The translations under genes were made by a program, and so were the position numbers. A stretch of 34,367 bases of DNA. Source: a virus. This document shows, piece by piece, positions 8,472-17,464 of the stretch (positions are counted from its first letter, which is position 1; every line of letters starts with the position of its first letter). A model generated the notes under the pieces. That model saw nothing but the letters and a program-made list of their open reading frames with translations, made no database searches and had not been told where the DNA came from. Where the stretch lies: the IMG/VR virus record IMGVR_UViG_3300025168_000022, positions 1 to 34,367 of that record, one strand, 5' to 3'.

Positions 8472-10270
8472 CTCGCAACCCGCACGGGCCTGGGTACTGC
8501 CACGTCCAGCCTCGTGTCGCCCAGTTCCACCAAGCGATCGATCGGCCGATCACCCGGGACGGTCAACTCGGTTGCCGCCATCAAGTCGAGGTTGGGGTCG
8601 TCAGACACGCCTGACGTCAATGCAGGAGCAGGGTCAGCAGACACTTCTCGCATGAACGCCGCCGCCTCCGTCGGAATGGCAGCAGCATCAGCGTTCAACG
8701 CTCCGGGCGACAAGGTGTTGCCCTTCATGTCCTGCTGGTAGTGGTGGGCGCCGTAGTAGGCGAGCGCCCTGCGTCGAGCGAGGGAGTCTTGGGGGAACTG
8801 TTTGTTGACGGCGTCAACCAATGCAGAGAAGTCGCGAGCGCCGGCCTCCGTCTGGACGTACTGAGCAGCCCAGGACTCTGCTGCGTCCTTCGGCTCGACG
8901 TCGACCCCCAGCTGGTCGCCCGCACCGCCCGCCTCCATGACTCGGCGCATCGCGTAGGGCAGCACCTCGGCCGCGATGGGGTGAACCTGACCCGCGGCTT
9001 GGATCGCCTCAGGGGACACGACGGGCAGCTCAAGCGCCCGACGCGCAGCAGTCTGCATCGGAGACCCGAAGTCCTGAAGGCCCGCCATCTGCTCGTCGAT
9101 CTGCGACAACCGCCCGAGTCCCCGCAGGTACGACTCGTCGTAGAACGCAGCCATGCCACGAGGCAGGCGCTCAAGGTTCCGAGCCTTCTCGTAGGCTGCT
9201 TTCGCCTGGTCGAAGTCGGTGCCCAGCTCTTCGCGCGTTGCAACACCGTCGTCGCGCAGCGCCCCGACGTACCGGTTCAGGAACTCCTGCTCCTGCGCAT
9301 CGAGCGGAGCGGCCAAGCCGTGCTGCTTGCGGTACTCAGCAATCCGGGCAGCCTCGGTGGGGTCAACCGTGCCGTCTGCCATCGCGTCGTCCAGCAGCCG
9401 CTCCAGCTTCACTTGTGCGCTGGACTTGCCAACCGGGTCGGAGGACGCCGCCATCTCGTCTGACCGCATACGATTGAGGGCAACTGTCGGATCGATGTTG
9501 CTGCTCAACGACGACTGCAAGAAGTTCGTCTTGAACTGCTCATCGATGATCTTTGCAACCTCATTACCCGCAGCAGTTGCTTGCGGGACCATCACGCCGT
9601 TGACCTCAACGCGCTCAACCAAGCCCGGAAACTTGCCGGTCATCGTCAGTCGAGACCACAACTCTTCAACAGCAGCAGCCTTTTGCGACTCTGCCACCTT
9701 GTCCTGCGTCGCAAGCGCATCGCCGTACCTGTCAGCTTGTCTGCTGATGGTCGCTATCAGCTGCCTTGCGTCCAGCGTGCGCCCCGGACGAAGATTACCG
9801 TCAGCTAAAATGGCATCGACCAGCCGAGCGTGGGGGCCGGTTGGCTCAAAGCGCAGGTTCGTCGCCAGAATCTGGTCGGTCGTCAACCTCTTGCTGTCGA
9901 TCAACCGCTGCGTGTCAGCCTCGGCCGCCTTCTGGTACACCCCGAGGTTGCCGCCACCACTGCGCCCCGACGCACGCGCACCACCGGACGCACCGCCCCC
10001 TCGGCCAGACGGACCCAGCCCGGTCTCGCGGAAGTTGGACAGCGTCCTGAGTACCTGGTCACGCTCTTTCGAAAGGAGCGCCCGCTGCTCGCTGCGCTGC
10101 TTTGCCTGGAAGGTCTCGTCTTCGAGGATGGTCTGGTAGATCCGCTGTTGCATCGCACCGGGGTGGTACTTGCTGTAGATCTCCAGCGCCTTGGTGAGCG
10201 CGCCCCCACCACCAGCCTCAAGGAAAGACTTGGGCCGGTAGCTCGGGTATGTCGGCTTGGGGAGTGCCAT
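8468..10270 (-). CDS. Internal virion protein, gp15-like in position (600 aa)
   Basis: The second of three consecutive internal virion protein candidates. The N-terminus (MALPKPTYPSYRPKS) is followed by a long, charged helical region. A flexible Gly/Ser/Arg-rich stretch lies near residues 88-110, and then many helices with regularly spaced Arg/Glu/Gln continue to the end. There is no membrane segment or enzyme motif. In T7-like phages the product in this position (gp15) forms the tube-like part of the ejection apparatus together with gp14 and gp16. I infer the same role from gene order, length and composition rather than from residue-level similarity. The start overlaps the stop of the previous gene by one base and the end overlaps the giant gene by ATGA. 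Confidence 0.7.
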   Translation of the reverse strand: MALPKPTYPSYRPKSFLEAGGGGALTKALEIYSKYHPGAMQQRIYQTILEDETFQAKQRSEQRALLSKERDQVLRTLSNFRETGLGPSGRGGGASGGARASGRSGGGNLGVYQKAAEADTQRLIDSKRLTTDQILATNLRFEPTGPHARLVDAILADGNLRPGRTLDARQLIATISRQADRYGDALATQDKVAESQKAAAVEELWSRLTMTGKFPGLVERVEVNGVMVPQATAAGNEVAKIIDEQFKTNFLQSSLSSNIDPTVALNRMRSDEMAASSDPVGKSSAQVKLERLLDDAMADGTVDPTEAARIAEYRKQHGLAAPLDAQEQEFLNRYVGALRDDGVATREELGTDFDQAKAAYEKARNLERLPRGMAAFYDESYLRGLGRLSQIDEQMAGLQDFGSPMQTAARRALELPVVSPEAIQAAGQVHPIAAEVLPYAMRRVMEAGGAGDQLGVDVEPKDAAESWAAQYVQTEAGARDFSALVDAVNKQFPQDSLARRRALAYYGAHHYQQDMKGNTLSPGALNADAAAIPTEAAAFMREVSADPAPALTSGVSDDPNLDLMAATELTVPGDRPIDRLVELGDTRLDVAVPRPVRVAR

Positions 10271-11136
10271 CAGAAGCCCCCCTGCGAACCGTACAGTCCG
10301 GCCTGGTCGAGGCCGTAGACTGGAACCCTTCGTCCATCCGGCAACTGCTCAAACCCAACAATCTGTGGACCACCGACCGAGGTGACAGATTGTCGCGCTG
10401 GCGGCATGACAAGCTGGGCGCCCGACGGCTGGGCCGGAGGCATTGGTGCAGGCATCGGCATCGGCATCGAGCCCTGCCCTGTCAACGACCCCGCCATCGA
10501 CATCGCCATCTGCCCCTGCGCCATCTTCATGGACGCTTCACGGGCTGCCTGCGACCCTGCCGTAGCGGCAAGCATCTGCTCGGAGCCCTTGGCGAACTGG
10601 TTGGCGCCCGCCATACCGACACCTGCCGTGGCGCCTACACCAATAATGTCTGCCGCGAGGTTGAAGCCTGCACTGCGTCGTGCTGCTTGTGCATCAGCCT
10701 CACGCTGCTGCAGGTCCATCAGCATCTGCTGCTCCCGCTCCCGCTCCCGCTCGTCTGCCTGCGCAATCTGCCGAGCCGCCTCGGTTGCCTGCTGGGCCTG
10801 AGACTGTTGTGTCGCCATCTCGCTGAGGAACATCTCGCGACCCCCAAAGGCACCACCGCCCGCCAGCATCTGCGCCTGCTGAAGCTGCCGAGCCTGGTCG
10901 CCTGCGAGCTGCTGGCCTCGCTGCGCCGCGAACTGGTTGCTCATACGCAACTCTTCGCCCTCGGTCAGCCCCAGCCCCCCGGCTCGACGACGTGCCTCGA
11001 GCCGAGCGAGCCTGCTCTCCATGTCGTCGCTGAACAACTGGTTGGCTTCTGCAAACGCCCCGCCAGCTCGAAGGCCGGCGCCCGCGACGCCCGCGGCTCC
11101 TGCTGCCAGGGGGATGAGGGCAAGCGGTAGTGCCAT
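10270..11136 (-). CDS. Internal virion protein, gp14-like in position (288 aa)
   Basis: A small ejection-protein candidate. The N-terminus is a Gly/Ala-rich hydrophobic helix (about residues 4-26). A long Gln/Glu/Arg/Ala coiled-coil region (about 35-150) and a second Gly/Ala hydrophobic patch (about 155-180) follow. A Met/Pro-rich linker with an MPMPMP run comes before the tail. Two amphipathic or hydrophobic segments around a coiled coil suit a protein that inserts in the host outer membrane, as T7 gp14 does. The ATG at 11136 has a GAGG site upstream and follows the previous gene by 8 bp. Its stop overlaps the next ATG by one base, tying it to the 600-aa and 2199-aa proteins. Confidence 0.7.
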   Translation of the reverse strand: MALPLALIPLAAGAAGVAGAGLRAGGAFAEANQLFSDDMESRLARLEARRRAGGLGLTEGEELRMSNQFAAQRGQQLAGDQARQLQQAQMLAGGGAFGGREMFLSEMATQQSQAQQATEAARQIAQADEREREREQQMLMDLQQREADAQAARRSAGFNLAADIIGVGATAGVGMAGANQFAKGSEQMLAATAGSQAAREASMKMAQGQMAMSMAGSLTGQGSMPMPMPAPMPPAQPSGAQLVMPPARQSVTSVGGPQIVGFEQLPDGRRVPVYGLDQAGLYGSQGGF

Positions 11137-11144
11137 GGTTTACC

Positions 11145-11861
11145 TCAGAGGTAGTAGGCTTCGATGGTGACGCCCCAGTTGATGATCGCACTGCGGTCGA
11201 TGAGGGACAAGTGGGCGAGTCCGACTACCACGGTGTCGGTCTTCGTGAACACCTTGGTGCCGGCCATGTTGCCGTACCCCAGCAAAGTGTACGGGTACGC
11301 AGGTCCGCCCGGGGGGTTGTTCTGCCATGCTCGATAGTTCTGTATGCACTCTGTGGCGTAGGTCGACACGACGGACTTTTTGCCCGTGCCGGCCAGCAAT
11401 CCGCCCGCGTCGTACTCGGTGACCCACATGTAGGCGTTGGAGCCTGGCGACGCTGTGGAGTTGTCTGGCCCGTTGTTCGACTCCATCCACCAGTGGAACA
11501 GAATGCGGGCAGACTTGCGCAGGGTGAACTGCATCGTGGTCTGAGGAATGATGGCGAACGACTCGTCGTTGGTGGTGCCTGAGCGTCCAGCAGTCAGGAA
11601 CGATGTGCCGAACTGACACCGCACAACTGCCCCAGTCCGCGACTGGCTGCCCTGTACGCCCGTCACGCCGTGCTGAATGCCGGGAATGGGCTCGATGATC
11701 GGGGGCTGAATGTGCCGGGTCTCAATCCACGCCGTGCTCTTCAGGTCTCCAGCAACCACACCCTCGTGGAGGTACACCTTCAGCGCATCGTCGTTGCCTT
11801 TGATGTCGGCTGCAGTCAGCGGGTTGCCGTCGACAAACGTGTTTGGCTTTGTGTACGCCAT
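11145..11861 (-). CDS. Beta-rich virion protein, possible fibre or adaptor (238 aa)
   Basis: The N-terminus reads MAYTKPNTFVDGNPLTAADIKGN, resembling the attachment segments of many phage fibre and head-fibre proteins (a short beta turn, then a helix beginning LTAADI). Most of the rest alternates hydrophobic and small polar residues, as in a jelly-roll. The last strand, INWGVTIEAYYL, ends flush with the C-terminus, as is common for virion beta proteins. It is the third of three consecutive proteins with a similar plan between tail tubular B and the ejection proteins. I cannot assign an exact role; tail-tip, appendage or host-binding functions are all reasonable. The start shares one base with the preceding stop (TGATG). 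Confidence 0.6.
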   Translation of the reverse strand: MAYTKPNTFVDGNPLTAADIKGNDDALKVYLHEGVVAGDLKSTAWIETRHIQPPIIEPIPGIQHGVTGVQGSQSRTGAVVRCQFGTSFLTAGRSGTTNDESFAIIPQTTMQFTLRKSARILFHWWMESNNGPDNSTASPGSNAYMWVTEYDAGGLLAGTGKKSVVSTYATECIQNYRAWQNNPPGGPAYPYTLLGYGNMAGTKVFTKTDTVVVGLAHLSLIDRSAIINWGVTIEAYYL

Positions 11862-12778
11862 CAGTCACCCCTCATCTGCACCGCTGTCAGCCGGCCACCC
11901 TTGTACGTCAGTGTGCCGCTGGCGTTGATGTCGTACAGCAGCAGGTTCTCGTAGGGTGACTGTGCTGATGCGTGCGCAGGATGCAGCATCCCGGTGAACA
12001 CGAGGCGCAGCCCGTACACCGTGGTTCCGCTGGCGGCCTGATGCGCGTACATGCCGTGCGTTCCGAACCACCCCTGCTCTTGCCGTGAGCCCTGGCTGGA
12101 CACCTTGCCGTTGTTGACTACACCGCCAACACCGAACACCGACCACGCGCTGATGAGTGTCGTCGCCGTGGTGTTCTTGACCTGGTCCCCCTTGTTGGCG
12201 CCTGAGTCGTACACCTGCTCGAAGGTTCCCTGCCCGGGGACGGGCGCGAAGTTCGACAGTGAACCAGAGGTGATGTCCCATTCGAGGTACGCCGCCCAGC
12301 AGTGGAGCCCGTCCGTGATGTTGGTGTTGGCGCCTCCACCAGTGGTTGGCACAGCGTAGCGACCCTTCGCACTGGCACCGTTCCACGGTGTTCCGGTCGT
12401 ATCCGGGTAGACCGACAAGTCCCAAAACACGCGCAGGACATCTCCAACCGCAAGCGTCCACGGGGACGAGGACAGGTTCATGATCGTCTGAGTGCCACCG
12501 CTGTCCTGAACGATGTGCTTGACCGGAGACCCCAAGCTTGTGGTGTGCGCGAACGAGGTCGTCGGGGCGGTGTGCAGCATCCCCGTGTTGCCGAGCTGCG
12601 ACACTTGGCTCTTGATGAGGATGGGCGCGTTGGTCAGATGCACCAAGTCGAAGGCGGCGTCACGCGTGTTGAGCTGGTCGAGCGCGCCGGTCTGGCTGTA
12701 GTCGTCGTAGGTGTTGTTCAGATCGGTGGCGCTGGTGGTCTGCCCAGGCTCTACTCGTGGTCGTTCGATGCGGCTCAT
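11861..12778 (-). CDS. Beta-rich virion protein, possible fibre or adaptor (305 aa)
   Basis: The first about 50 residues are polar and helical (EPGQTTSATDLNNTYDDYSQ), again a typical anchoring segment. A long beta-rich domain with many Thr, Ser and Gly residues follows, ending in a strand pair near the C-terminus. The ATG at 12778 is chosen because a GGAGGTGGAG ribosome site lies directly upstream and the ATG overlaps the preceding stop (ATGA); a GTG two codons earlier is unlikely. It shares its general plan with the genes on both sides. The family is not recognised, and a structural role in the tail is inferred from the neighbours. Confidence 0.6.
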   Translation of the reverse strand: MSRIERPRVEPGQTTSATDLNNTYDDYSQTGALDQLNTRDAAFDLVHLTNAPILIKSQVSQLGNTGMLHTAPTTSFAHTTSLGSPVKHIVQDSGGTQTIMNLSSSPWTLAVGDVLRVFWDLSVYPDTTGTPWNGASAKGRYAVPTTGGGANTNITDGLHCWAAYLEWDITSGSLSNFAPVPGQGTFEQVYDSGANKGDQVKNTTATTLISAWSVFGVGGVVNNGKVSSQGSRQEQGWFGTHGMYAHQAASGTTVYGLRLVFTGMLHPAHASAQSPYENLLLYDINASGTLTYKGGRLTAVQMRGD

Positions 12779-13479
12779 CTCCACCTCCCCACAAACACGG
12801 CACGGTTGCTGAACAGGTGCGCCTGCATCAAGTGGTCGTTCGCACCTTGGTCGACGACGAAGTCGTCAGGACCGATGGAGGTCGCCCGGAACTGCAGCGC
12901 CACCTGCACCGGGCCGGCTGGCACCTGGGACTCGCAGGTCACTCGGAACGAATCGATCGGCTTGGCTGGACCGACACGCTCGCACACAACCAGCCCGTTG
13001 TACAGCACTCGGAGCCCGATGTTCCTGTCGTTTGGTCGACCCGGGGGTGAGCTTGAGCCAAGGCTGTTGGCGCTCCATGTGCAGAAGATCTGCTGCGCGA
13101 TGTTCCCGCACCAGTCTGTCAGGAGCGAGCCACCCTTGAACGGGGTCAGCGTCTCCTCGAACGCGGTCGTCCACCCTGGCTGGTACTGCTGATAAGTCAA
13201 GGCGCGAAACTGCTCGGGGAGCGTGTCCGCCGTGGGCGCCCGATACGCGGTCTGCTCACCCTGGCTGTGCGTGTGCGAAGCATCGGCTGCCCAGGGGGCA
13301 AACACCCACACCTTATGCCGGGCAGCGGAAGTGAGCATTGCGTCGGTGACACAGCCCGATGGGTACTGGTTGCGGTCGAGACCCGCAATCGATCCTCTCG
13401 CCGCACGGTTCTGTCGGTTGAACTGGTCGGCTTCCACAAGGTGGTCAGTCCGAGCGTCGTGCTGTGTCCATCGCTTCAT
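12775..13479 (-). CDS. Virion protein following tail tubular B (234 aa)
   Basis: A 234-residue protein whose first 40 residues are polar and helical, with the stretch LVEADQFNRQNRAARGS. The remainder looks beta-rich, for example VQVALQFRATSIGPDDFVV, and ends in FSNRAVFVGRWR. There are no membrane segments and no enzyme motifs. It is coupled by ATGA overlaps to tail tubular B upstream and the 305-aa protein downstream, so it is co-translated with tail genes. The N-terminal helical segment plus beta domain is shared with the next two proteins, which could be diverged paralogues. A role in the tail, nozzle or fibres is inferred only from context. Confidence 0.6.
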   Translation of the reverse strand: MKRWTQHDARTDHLVEADQFNRQNRAARGSIAGLDRNQYPSGCVTDAMLTSAARHKVWVFAPWAADASHTHSQGEQTAYRAPTADTLPEQFRALTYQQYQPGWTTAFEETLTPFKGGSLLTDWCGNIAQQIFCTWSANSLGSSSPPGRPNDRNIGLRVLYNGLVVCERVGPAKPIDSFRVTCESQVPAGPVQVALQFRATSIGPDDFVVDQGANDHLMQAHLFSNRAVFVGRWR

Positions 13480-15590
13480 CGTTGCTTCCCCTCAATGACT
13501 ACCGACCCGCGGGAAGCGTACTCTACCTCGTAGCCAACCAGCAGGATGTCGTCAGTCGTGTCGATGCGGAACTTGAACCACGAGCAGGACTGCAATGCTG
13601 TCGGCAGGCGAATGGGGACCAGTCGAGCGTCCTGCCACTTGTCTGTCCCAACGACTGCGGAGCCCAGCACGGGCTGGTTCGCTCGGTCGGGGGGCTGGTA
13701 GATGAAGCGGTTGTCGGACGCCACCTCGGCGTTCTCGAAGTCCTTGTAGTATCGGAAGTCGATCGTCACGTCGCCCCGGGTCTGGCACCACAAGGTGACG
13801 TACTGGACTTGTTTCTTGACCTGCGCGTCGCCCATGTCGTGCCAACAGGACTCGTACACCGACACCGGGGCTGCACCAGGCTCGTAGTTGTCGCCGACAA
13901 TCGCACCGCCCATAGACCGGATGGCGCTCAGTACGAACAACCCAGCAGGCGGGTTGCTCCCAGCCGCCTCAGCTCCGGTGTTGTGGCCGAAGACCAAGGT
14001 GCCGTCGTGCAGCCGATCGATCGCTCCCACCGGAAAGCCGGTACGCAGTGACCACGCTTGCTTATCGAGGTGAAACACGCAGCCGAGGTTCGGCCGATCG
14101 TTGCCGTCCACCGGAAGGTACAGATGGTAGGCGCGCTCAAGGGGCGCGTACCTGCCAACCGCTCGTGACGCGCACTCCAGAGTCATGCGCTGCAGCTCCT
14201 TGCGGATGCCAACACCGAGCGACACGACCTCAAACTGAGCACCACCGTCGAGGCCACCCCGCAACACGTACACGCCGTCCTCGGCCAGAAACACCACGCC
14301 GATGCCTGGCACCGAGTCAATGCTGTTTGGCGCCCGGCACGCAACCTGGCTGGTCACGGTCTGCACAGTGAAGGACGGATACGCCCCCGTGAGCACGTCA
14401 ATGCCAGCCGAGCGGAGCACGATGAGGTTGTTGTTGTAGGCGTACAGCCCGGTGACTTCTCCACCGCGCCCGTCGAGCGTGATGTAGTCGAGGCCGCCGT
14501 ACTGGTCGGGGCGTCCCGGGTTGCTGAAGAAGATCGTCGTGCTTTGATCCCGGCCCCCGTCAAGGAACACGCAGTCTTTGAACACCGCACACACGCGAGC
14601 GTTGGGCGCAGGAAACGGCACACTCGCGAGGTCGTCAGGTGCAGTCGCGCCCGTCCCAGAGACCGAGGTGTGGTACAGCTGCTCCGCGTTGTTCCGAACG
14701 TCGTCCACAAACAGGTACGACTGCTCGTCGTTGAGCGTGCGGTACACCCGGCGAGCCACCGTGCCGCGGGGGCCAAGGGGCAACCGCATCGAGGGCGCGT
14801 ATCGGAAGCCTGAGTTGTTGGTTTCAATCCTCCACGTCGCCAACGAGTCGGTCGACAGCGGGCTCTCGCTGCCGGTGTCGCTGAGGTACGACACCCTGAA
14901 CCGAATACGGTTGTCGCTTTCGGCTGAGGACTGACCGAGACCGAAGCGGCCCGGGTACGCGATCGCTTGAGGGCGCACCGGATACCAGTTGGTCGTACTA
15001 TTCCCAGTGAAGCCTGCCGAACTGTTGATCGAGCCACCGGTTACAGCAGCAATCGTTGCAATCTGCAGCATCTCGGGCGCAGCTGGTGGACCGTAGAAGC
15101 CCAACGGCCGCACGATCGCATCCTTCATGGCAGACGTGATGTCGGTCGACGCAGCAAGCGGCCAGGGCCGGATGATGATCGGAGCATCCAGACCGTTGGT
15201 GACGATTACCCGGTCCTGCCACTGCGTAAACACCGAGGGGGTGTCCGTCGCGGTCGGAGCGGTGCGAGAGGCGAGGCCCACCAGCACGTTCTGCTGACCC
15301 GTCTCCAAATACAAGTACAGGGTGTTGCCGGCTTCGATCAACACGCTTTGGCGCGCACCGCCCGGGAGCTGCTGCAGCACGTACACGCTGTCGATGCGGC
15401 CGAGCGCACCGAACGGGTTGAACTGGTCCGCCGGGTCGGGCCTGTACCGCTCGTAGCCGACGCGACTGCTGAACGCTTGAGTGTCCTCGTCGAGCGTCAT
15501 GTTCTCAATGAGCGTCGCGTGCTCAATCTCCTGCGGGAGCGTCTGCTGCATCCCGCCCAGGATGCGTACCTGTACGGTCGAGCCCTTCAT
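13476..15590 (-). CDS. Tail tubular protein B / nozzle protein (704 aa)
   Basis: A close match in position, length and feel to T7 gp12 (about 794 aa), the nozzle at the distal end of the short tail. The N-terminal segment contains a conserved-looking LPQEIEHATLIENMTLDEDTQ stretch, in which the virion protein commits to listing bound positions. This is followed by long beta-propeller-like repeats, with VYVLQQLPGG, QDRVIVTNGLD and PDQYGGLDYITLDG. It follows tail tubular A by an ATGA overlap, the gp11-gp12 order of T7-like phages. No enzymatic motif is seen. Assignment rests on order, size and the beta-rich blade pattern and is fairly secure. Confidence 0.85.
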   Translation of the reverse strand: MKGSTVQVRILGGMQQTLPQEIEHATLIENMTLDEDTQAFSSRVGYERYRPDPADQFNPFGALGRIDSVYVLQQLPGGARQSVLIEAGNTLYLYLETGQQNVLVGLASRTAPTATDTPSVFTQWQDRVIVTNGLDAPIIIRPWPLAASTDITSAMKDAIVRPLGFYGPPAAPEMLQIATIAAVTGGSINSSAGFTGNSTTNWYPVRPQAIAYPGRFGLGQSSAESDNRIRFRVSYLSDTGSESPLSTDSLATWRIETNNSGFRYAPSMRLPLGPRGTVARRVYRTLNDEQSYLFVDDVRNNAEQLYHTSVSGTGATAPDDLASVPFPAPNARVCAVFKDCVFLDGGRDQSTTIFFSNPGRPDQYGGLDYITLDGRGGEVTGLYAYNNNLIVLRSAGIDVLTGAYPSFTVQTVTSQVACRAPNSIDSVPGIGVVFLAEDGVYVLRGGLDGGAQFEVVSLGVGIRKELQRMTLECASRAVGRYAPLERAYHLYLPVDGNDRPNLGCVFHLDKQAWSLRTGFPVGAIDRLHDGTLVFGHNTGAEAAGSNPPAGLFVLSAIRSMGGAIVGDNYEPGAAPVSVYESCWHDMGDAQVKKQVQYVTLWCQTRGDVTIDFRYYKDFENAEVASDNRFIYQPPDRANQPVLGSAVVGTDKWQDARLVPIRLPTALQSCSWFKFRIDTTDDILLVGYEVEYASRGSVVIEGKQR

Positions 15591-16885
15591 GTATGCACCA
15601 GCGTCGAGTACCGACTGAAGCTGTTGGACTCCATGTTGTTCAGCCAGTTGCCCTTGACGATGCGCCTGGCCGGCGAGATCAAGTACCGGCGCTCGAGCCG
15701 CAACATCATTTCGTCGAAGCGGCGACGGTACAGCTCCGACTGCGTCAGGTTGTCGTGCTTGACGAAGATGTCCGACAGTGCCCGATAAGCGATGAGCATC
15801 CGGTGGTCGGGCGGAATGGCCGACACGTCCCCGTCCTCCTGCATCGGCTTGTGTCGCTGCATGTACCGGACAGTGAAGACATAGTCCTTGTCCTGCCGAG
15901 GGTACAGCCGGACGCGCTGAACAAACCCGTCGGTGTACCCCAGGCGCACCTTGTTGTAGAGGCTCTCACCTCCAGTGAAGTCACTGAGGTCGAGACCCGT
16001 GAACGTGCGCGCAGCAATGTCTGTAGCAGCCAGGTCCATCGACTGGCCCGGATTAGTCGGGTCGTCCAGCAAGCGCCACGCATGGTAGCCGTGAGCTGGC
16101 GCCCGGAAGTAGTACCGCTTGCGCAGACCGTCGTTGGCAACGCCGACGAATGGCGTGATGACTGGATCTTGGTTGTCTTGGAAGGTCTGGGTGACAACCT
16201 CGCCGTGCGAGCTTTCCCGGCCGCCCTGAATGTAAGTCGATGTGAACTCCAGGGTACGCACCCCAGCCCCGCCTGCGCCTGCTGTACTGACACTGAAGTT
16301 GCGGCGAGGGCCGCCGATGAACGCTGGGTCGTAGTTCATCCAGTAGATCGGCAGGTTGACCTCGCCCAAAGGCAGGTTGTTCCACTCGTCCTCGTATCGG
16401 GTGAGCGAGGTAAGCATCCCTGGATCGTTGGGTGTGCGAGTGTTCGACCGTCGCGCCACGTTCAGCACCGAAGTGCAGTCGCTCGGGAGGTCGAGGTATC
16501 GGTTCATCACCGTCGATGCGTAGCTGCCGGTGGCGGACTCAAAGCCCCTCTCGATGCGCGCCTGGGTCGTGGAGTCCACCGCGTTGATGCGGTACGTCTT
16601 TCCGTCAGCCTCAACCTCCTGGTTCACCATCCACGACTCGAAGAAGGCTGCGCCGGCCGTGACGACCTGGTTGCCGTTGGTGAACGCAAGCGTTGCGGCC
16701 CGGTCTGTGTACGCTGTGACCTCGACCGCCTTGTTGATGAAGGTGAACGGCTTGGCGAGAAAGATGGACCGGTCTGCCTCGTTGAGCAGGCGATCGATCT
16801 GCCGCTTGTAGGTGTCGTTGTTGGGGTCGTAGTCGAGCACGTTGGCGACGTACTCGCGAAGGGCGCGGAGGTCTGTACCGGACAT
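15587..16885 (-). CDS. Tail tubular protein A / head-tail adaptor, enlarged (432 aa)
   Basis: It forms the adaptor ring between portal and nozzle, the role of T7 gp11. The N-terminal helical part (ALREYVANVLDYDPNNDTYKRQIDRLLNEADR) and the C-terminal helical part with FDEMMLRLERRY flank a long beta-rich middle. At 432 residues it is about twice the length of T7 gp11 (196 aa), so the middle (roughly residues 55-330) looks like an inserted beta domain. The ATG has an AGGAGAG site upstream and lies just after the hairpin terminator that follows the capsid genes. It overlaps tail tubular B by ATGA. I am confident of the role and less so of the domain boundaries. Confidence 0.8.
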   Translation of the reverse strand: MSGTDLRALREYVANVLDYDPNNDTYKRQIDRLLNEADRSIFLAKPFTFINKAVEVTAYTDRAATLAFTNGNQVVTAGAAFFESWMVNQEVEADGKTYRINAVDSTTQARIERGFESATGSYASTVMNRYLDLPSDCTSVLNVARRSNTRTPNDPGMLTSLTRYEDEWNNLPLGEVNLPIYWMNYDPAFIGGPRRNFSVSTAGAGGAGVRTLEFTSTYIQGGRESSHGEVVTQTFQDNQDPVITPFVGVANDGLRKRYYFRAPAHGYHAWRLLDDPTNPGQSMDLAATDIAARTFTGLDLSDFTGGESLYNKVRLGYTDGFVQRVRLYPRQDKDYVFTVRYMQRHKPMQEDGDVSAIPPDHRMLIAYRALSDIFVKHDNLTQSELYRRRFDEMMLRLERRYLISPARRIVKGNWLNNMESNSFSRYSTLVHT

Positions 16886-16901
16886 TGTGCTCTCCTACAA
16901 G

Positions 16902-16931
16902 AAACCCCGCCCCGGCGGGGCCGAAGCGGGG
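16902..16931 (-). terminator. GC-rich hairpin with short T-run between head and tail genes
   Basis: On the minus strand an 11-bp stem (CCCCGCTTCGG with CCGGGGCGGGG, two G-U pairs) closes a 5-base loop and is followed by TTTC. The stem occupies 16905-16931. The gap it fills separates the probable decoration protein from tail tubular A. The short T-run suggests partial termination, reducing tail gene expression relative to capsid genes. T7 has its main late terminator at the same place, between genes 10 and 11. Confidence 0.65.
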
Positions 16932-16954
16932 CGAGCCACTGTGGGGGGAGTGAC

Positions 16955-17461
16955 TCAGAAGGACTTGTGGACCACGACGCGCTTGAGCGTGATGCCCGCA
17001 CCGCCTGCGATGGTTTCAGCCAAGGTGCCGCACGCAGGGAACTGCACACTGGCGCCACCCACGAGGACCGCATCCACCACACCAACGGTGGAGGTGATCT
17101 GCAACTGGGTGCCGATGGCATTGCCTGCGCCGCCCTTGTCGCCAACCTTTGCGTCGCACACACCCTTGATGCACACCTCGATGCGAGCGCCGGCCGTGAG
17201 GTCAGCAGCTCCCGCGAGGGTGGTGTCAAGGGTTCCGACAACAACGCCGAAGGCGGGGCGAATCGGCACAGAGTTGCTGTCTGCCTTGAAGATGCCCAGG
17301 GTGACGTCGCCATCCTGTGCGGCTGCAAGATCGAAAGCTGCCCAGTCACCGACCGCGACAGTTTCCTTGGCGATGAACACCTCGGTCTGACGACGGTTGG
17401 ATGTGGTGACACCGAAGTCGGCGCCGCCGTCGAGCTTCTGGAGAAGATCGTTGGTTGCCAT
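16955..17461 (-). CDS. Probable capsid decoration protein (168 aa)
   Basis: A 168-residue Gly/Ala/Val-rich protein with no charged clusters, beginning MATNDLLQKLDGGAD. Regular short beta strands and turns (GVVVGTLDTTLAGAADLTAGARIEV) suggest a compact beta-barrel. It lies three bases after the capsid gene and before the terminator, so it is transcribed at the same high level as the capsid protein. That place, length and fold pattern fit a capsid decoration or cement protein. It is not clearly any named family, and a head-fibre or minor capsid protein is possible. The ATG has a GGAG site upstream, inside the end of the capsid gene. Confidence 0.7.
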   Translation of the reverse strand: MATNDLLQKLDGGADFGVTTSNRRQTEVFIAKETVAVGDWAAFDLAAAQDGDVTLGIFKADSNSVPIRPAFGVVVGTLDTTLAGAADLTAGARIEVCIKGVCDAKVGDKGGAGNAIGTQLQITSTVGVVDAVLVGGASVQFPACGTLAETIAGGAGITLKRVVVHKSF

Positions 17462-17464
17462 GGT

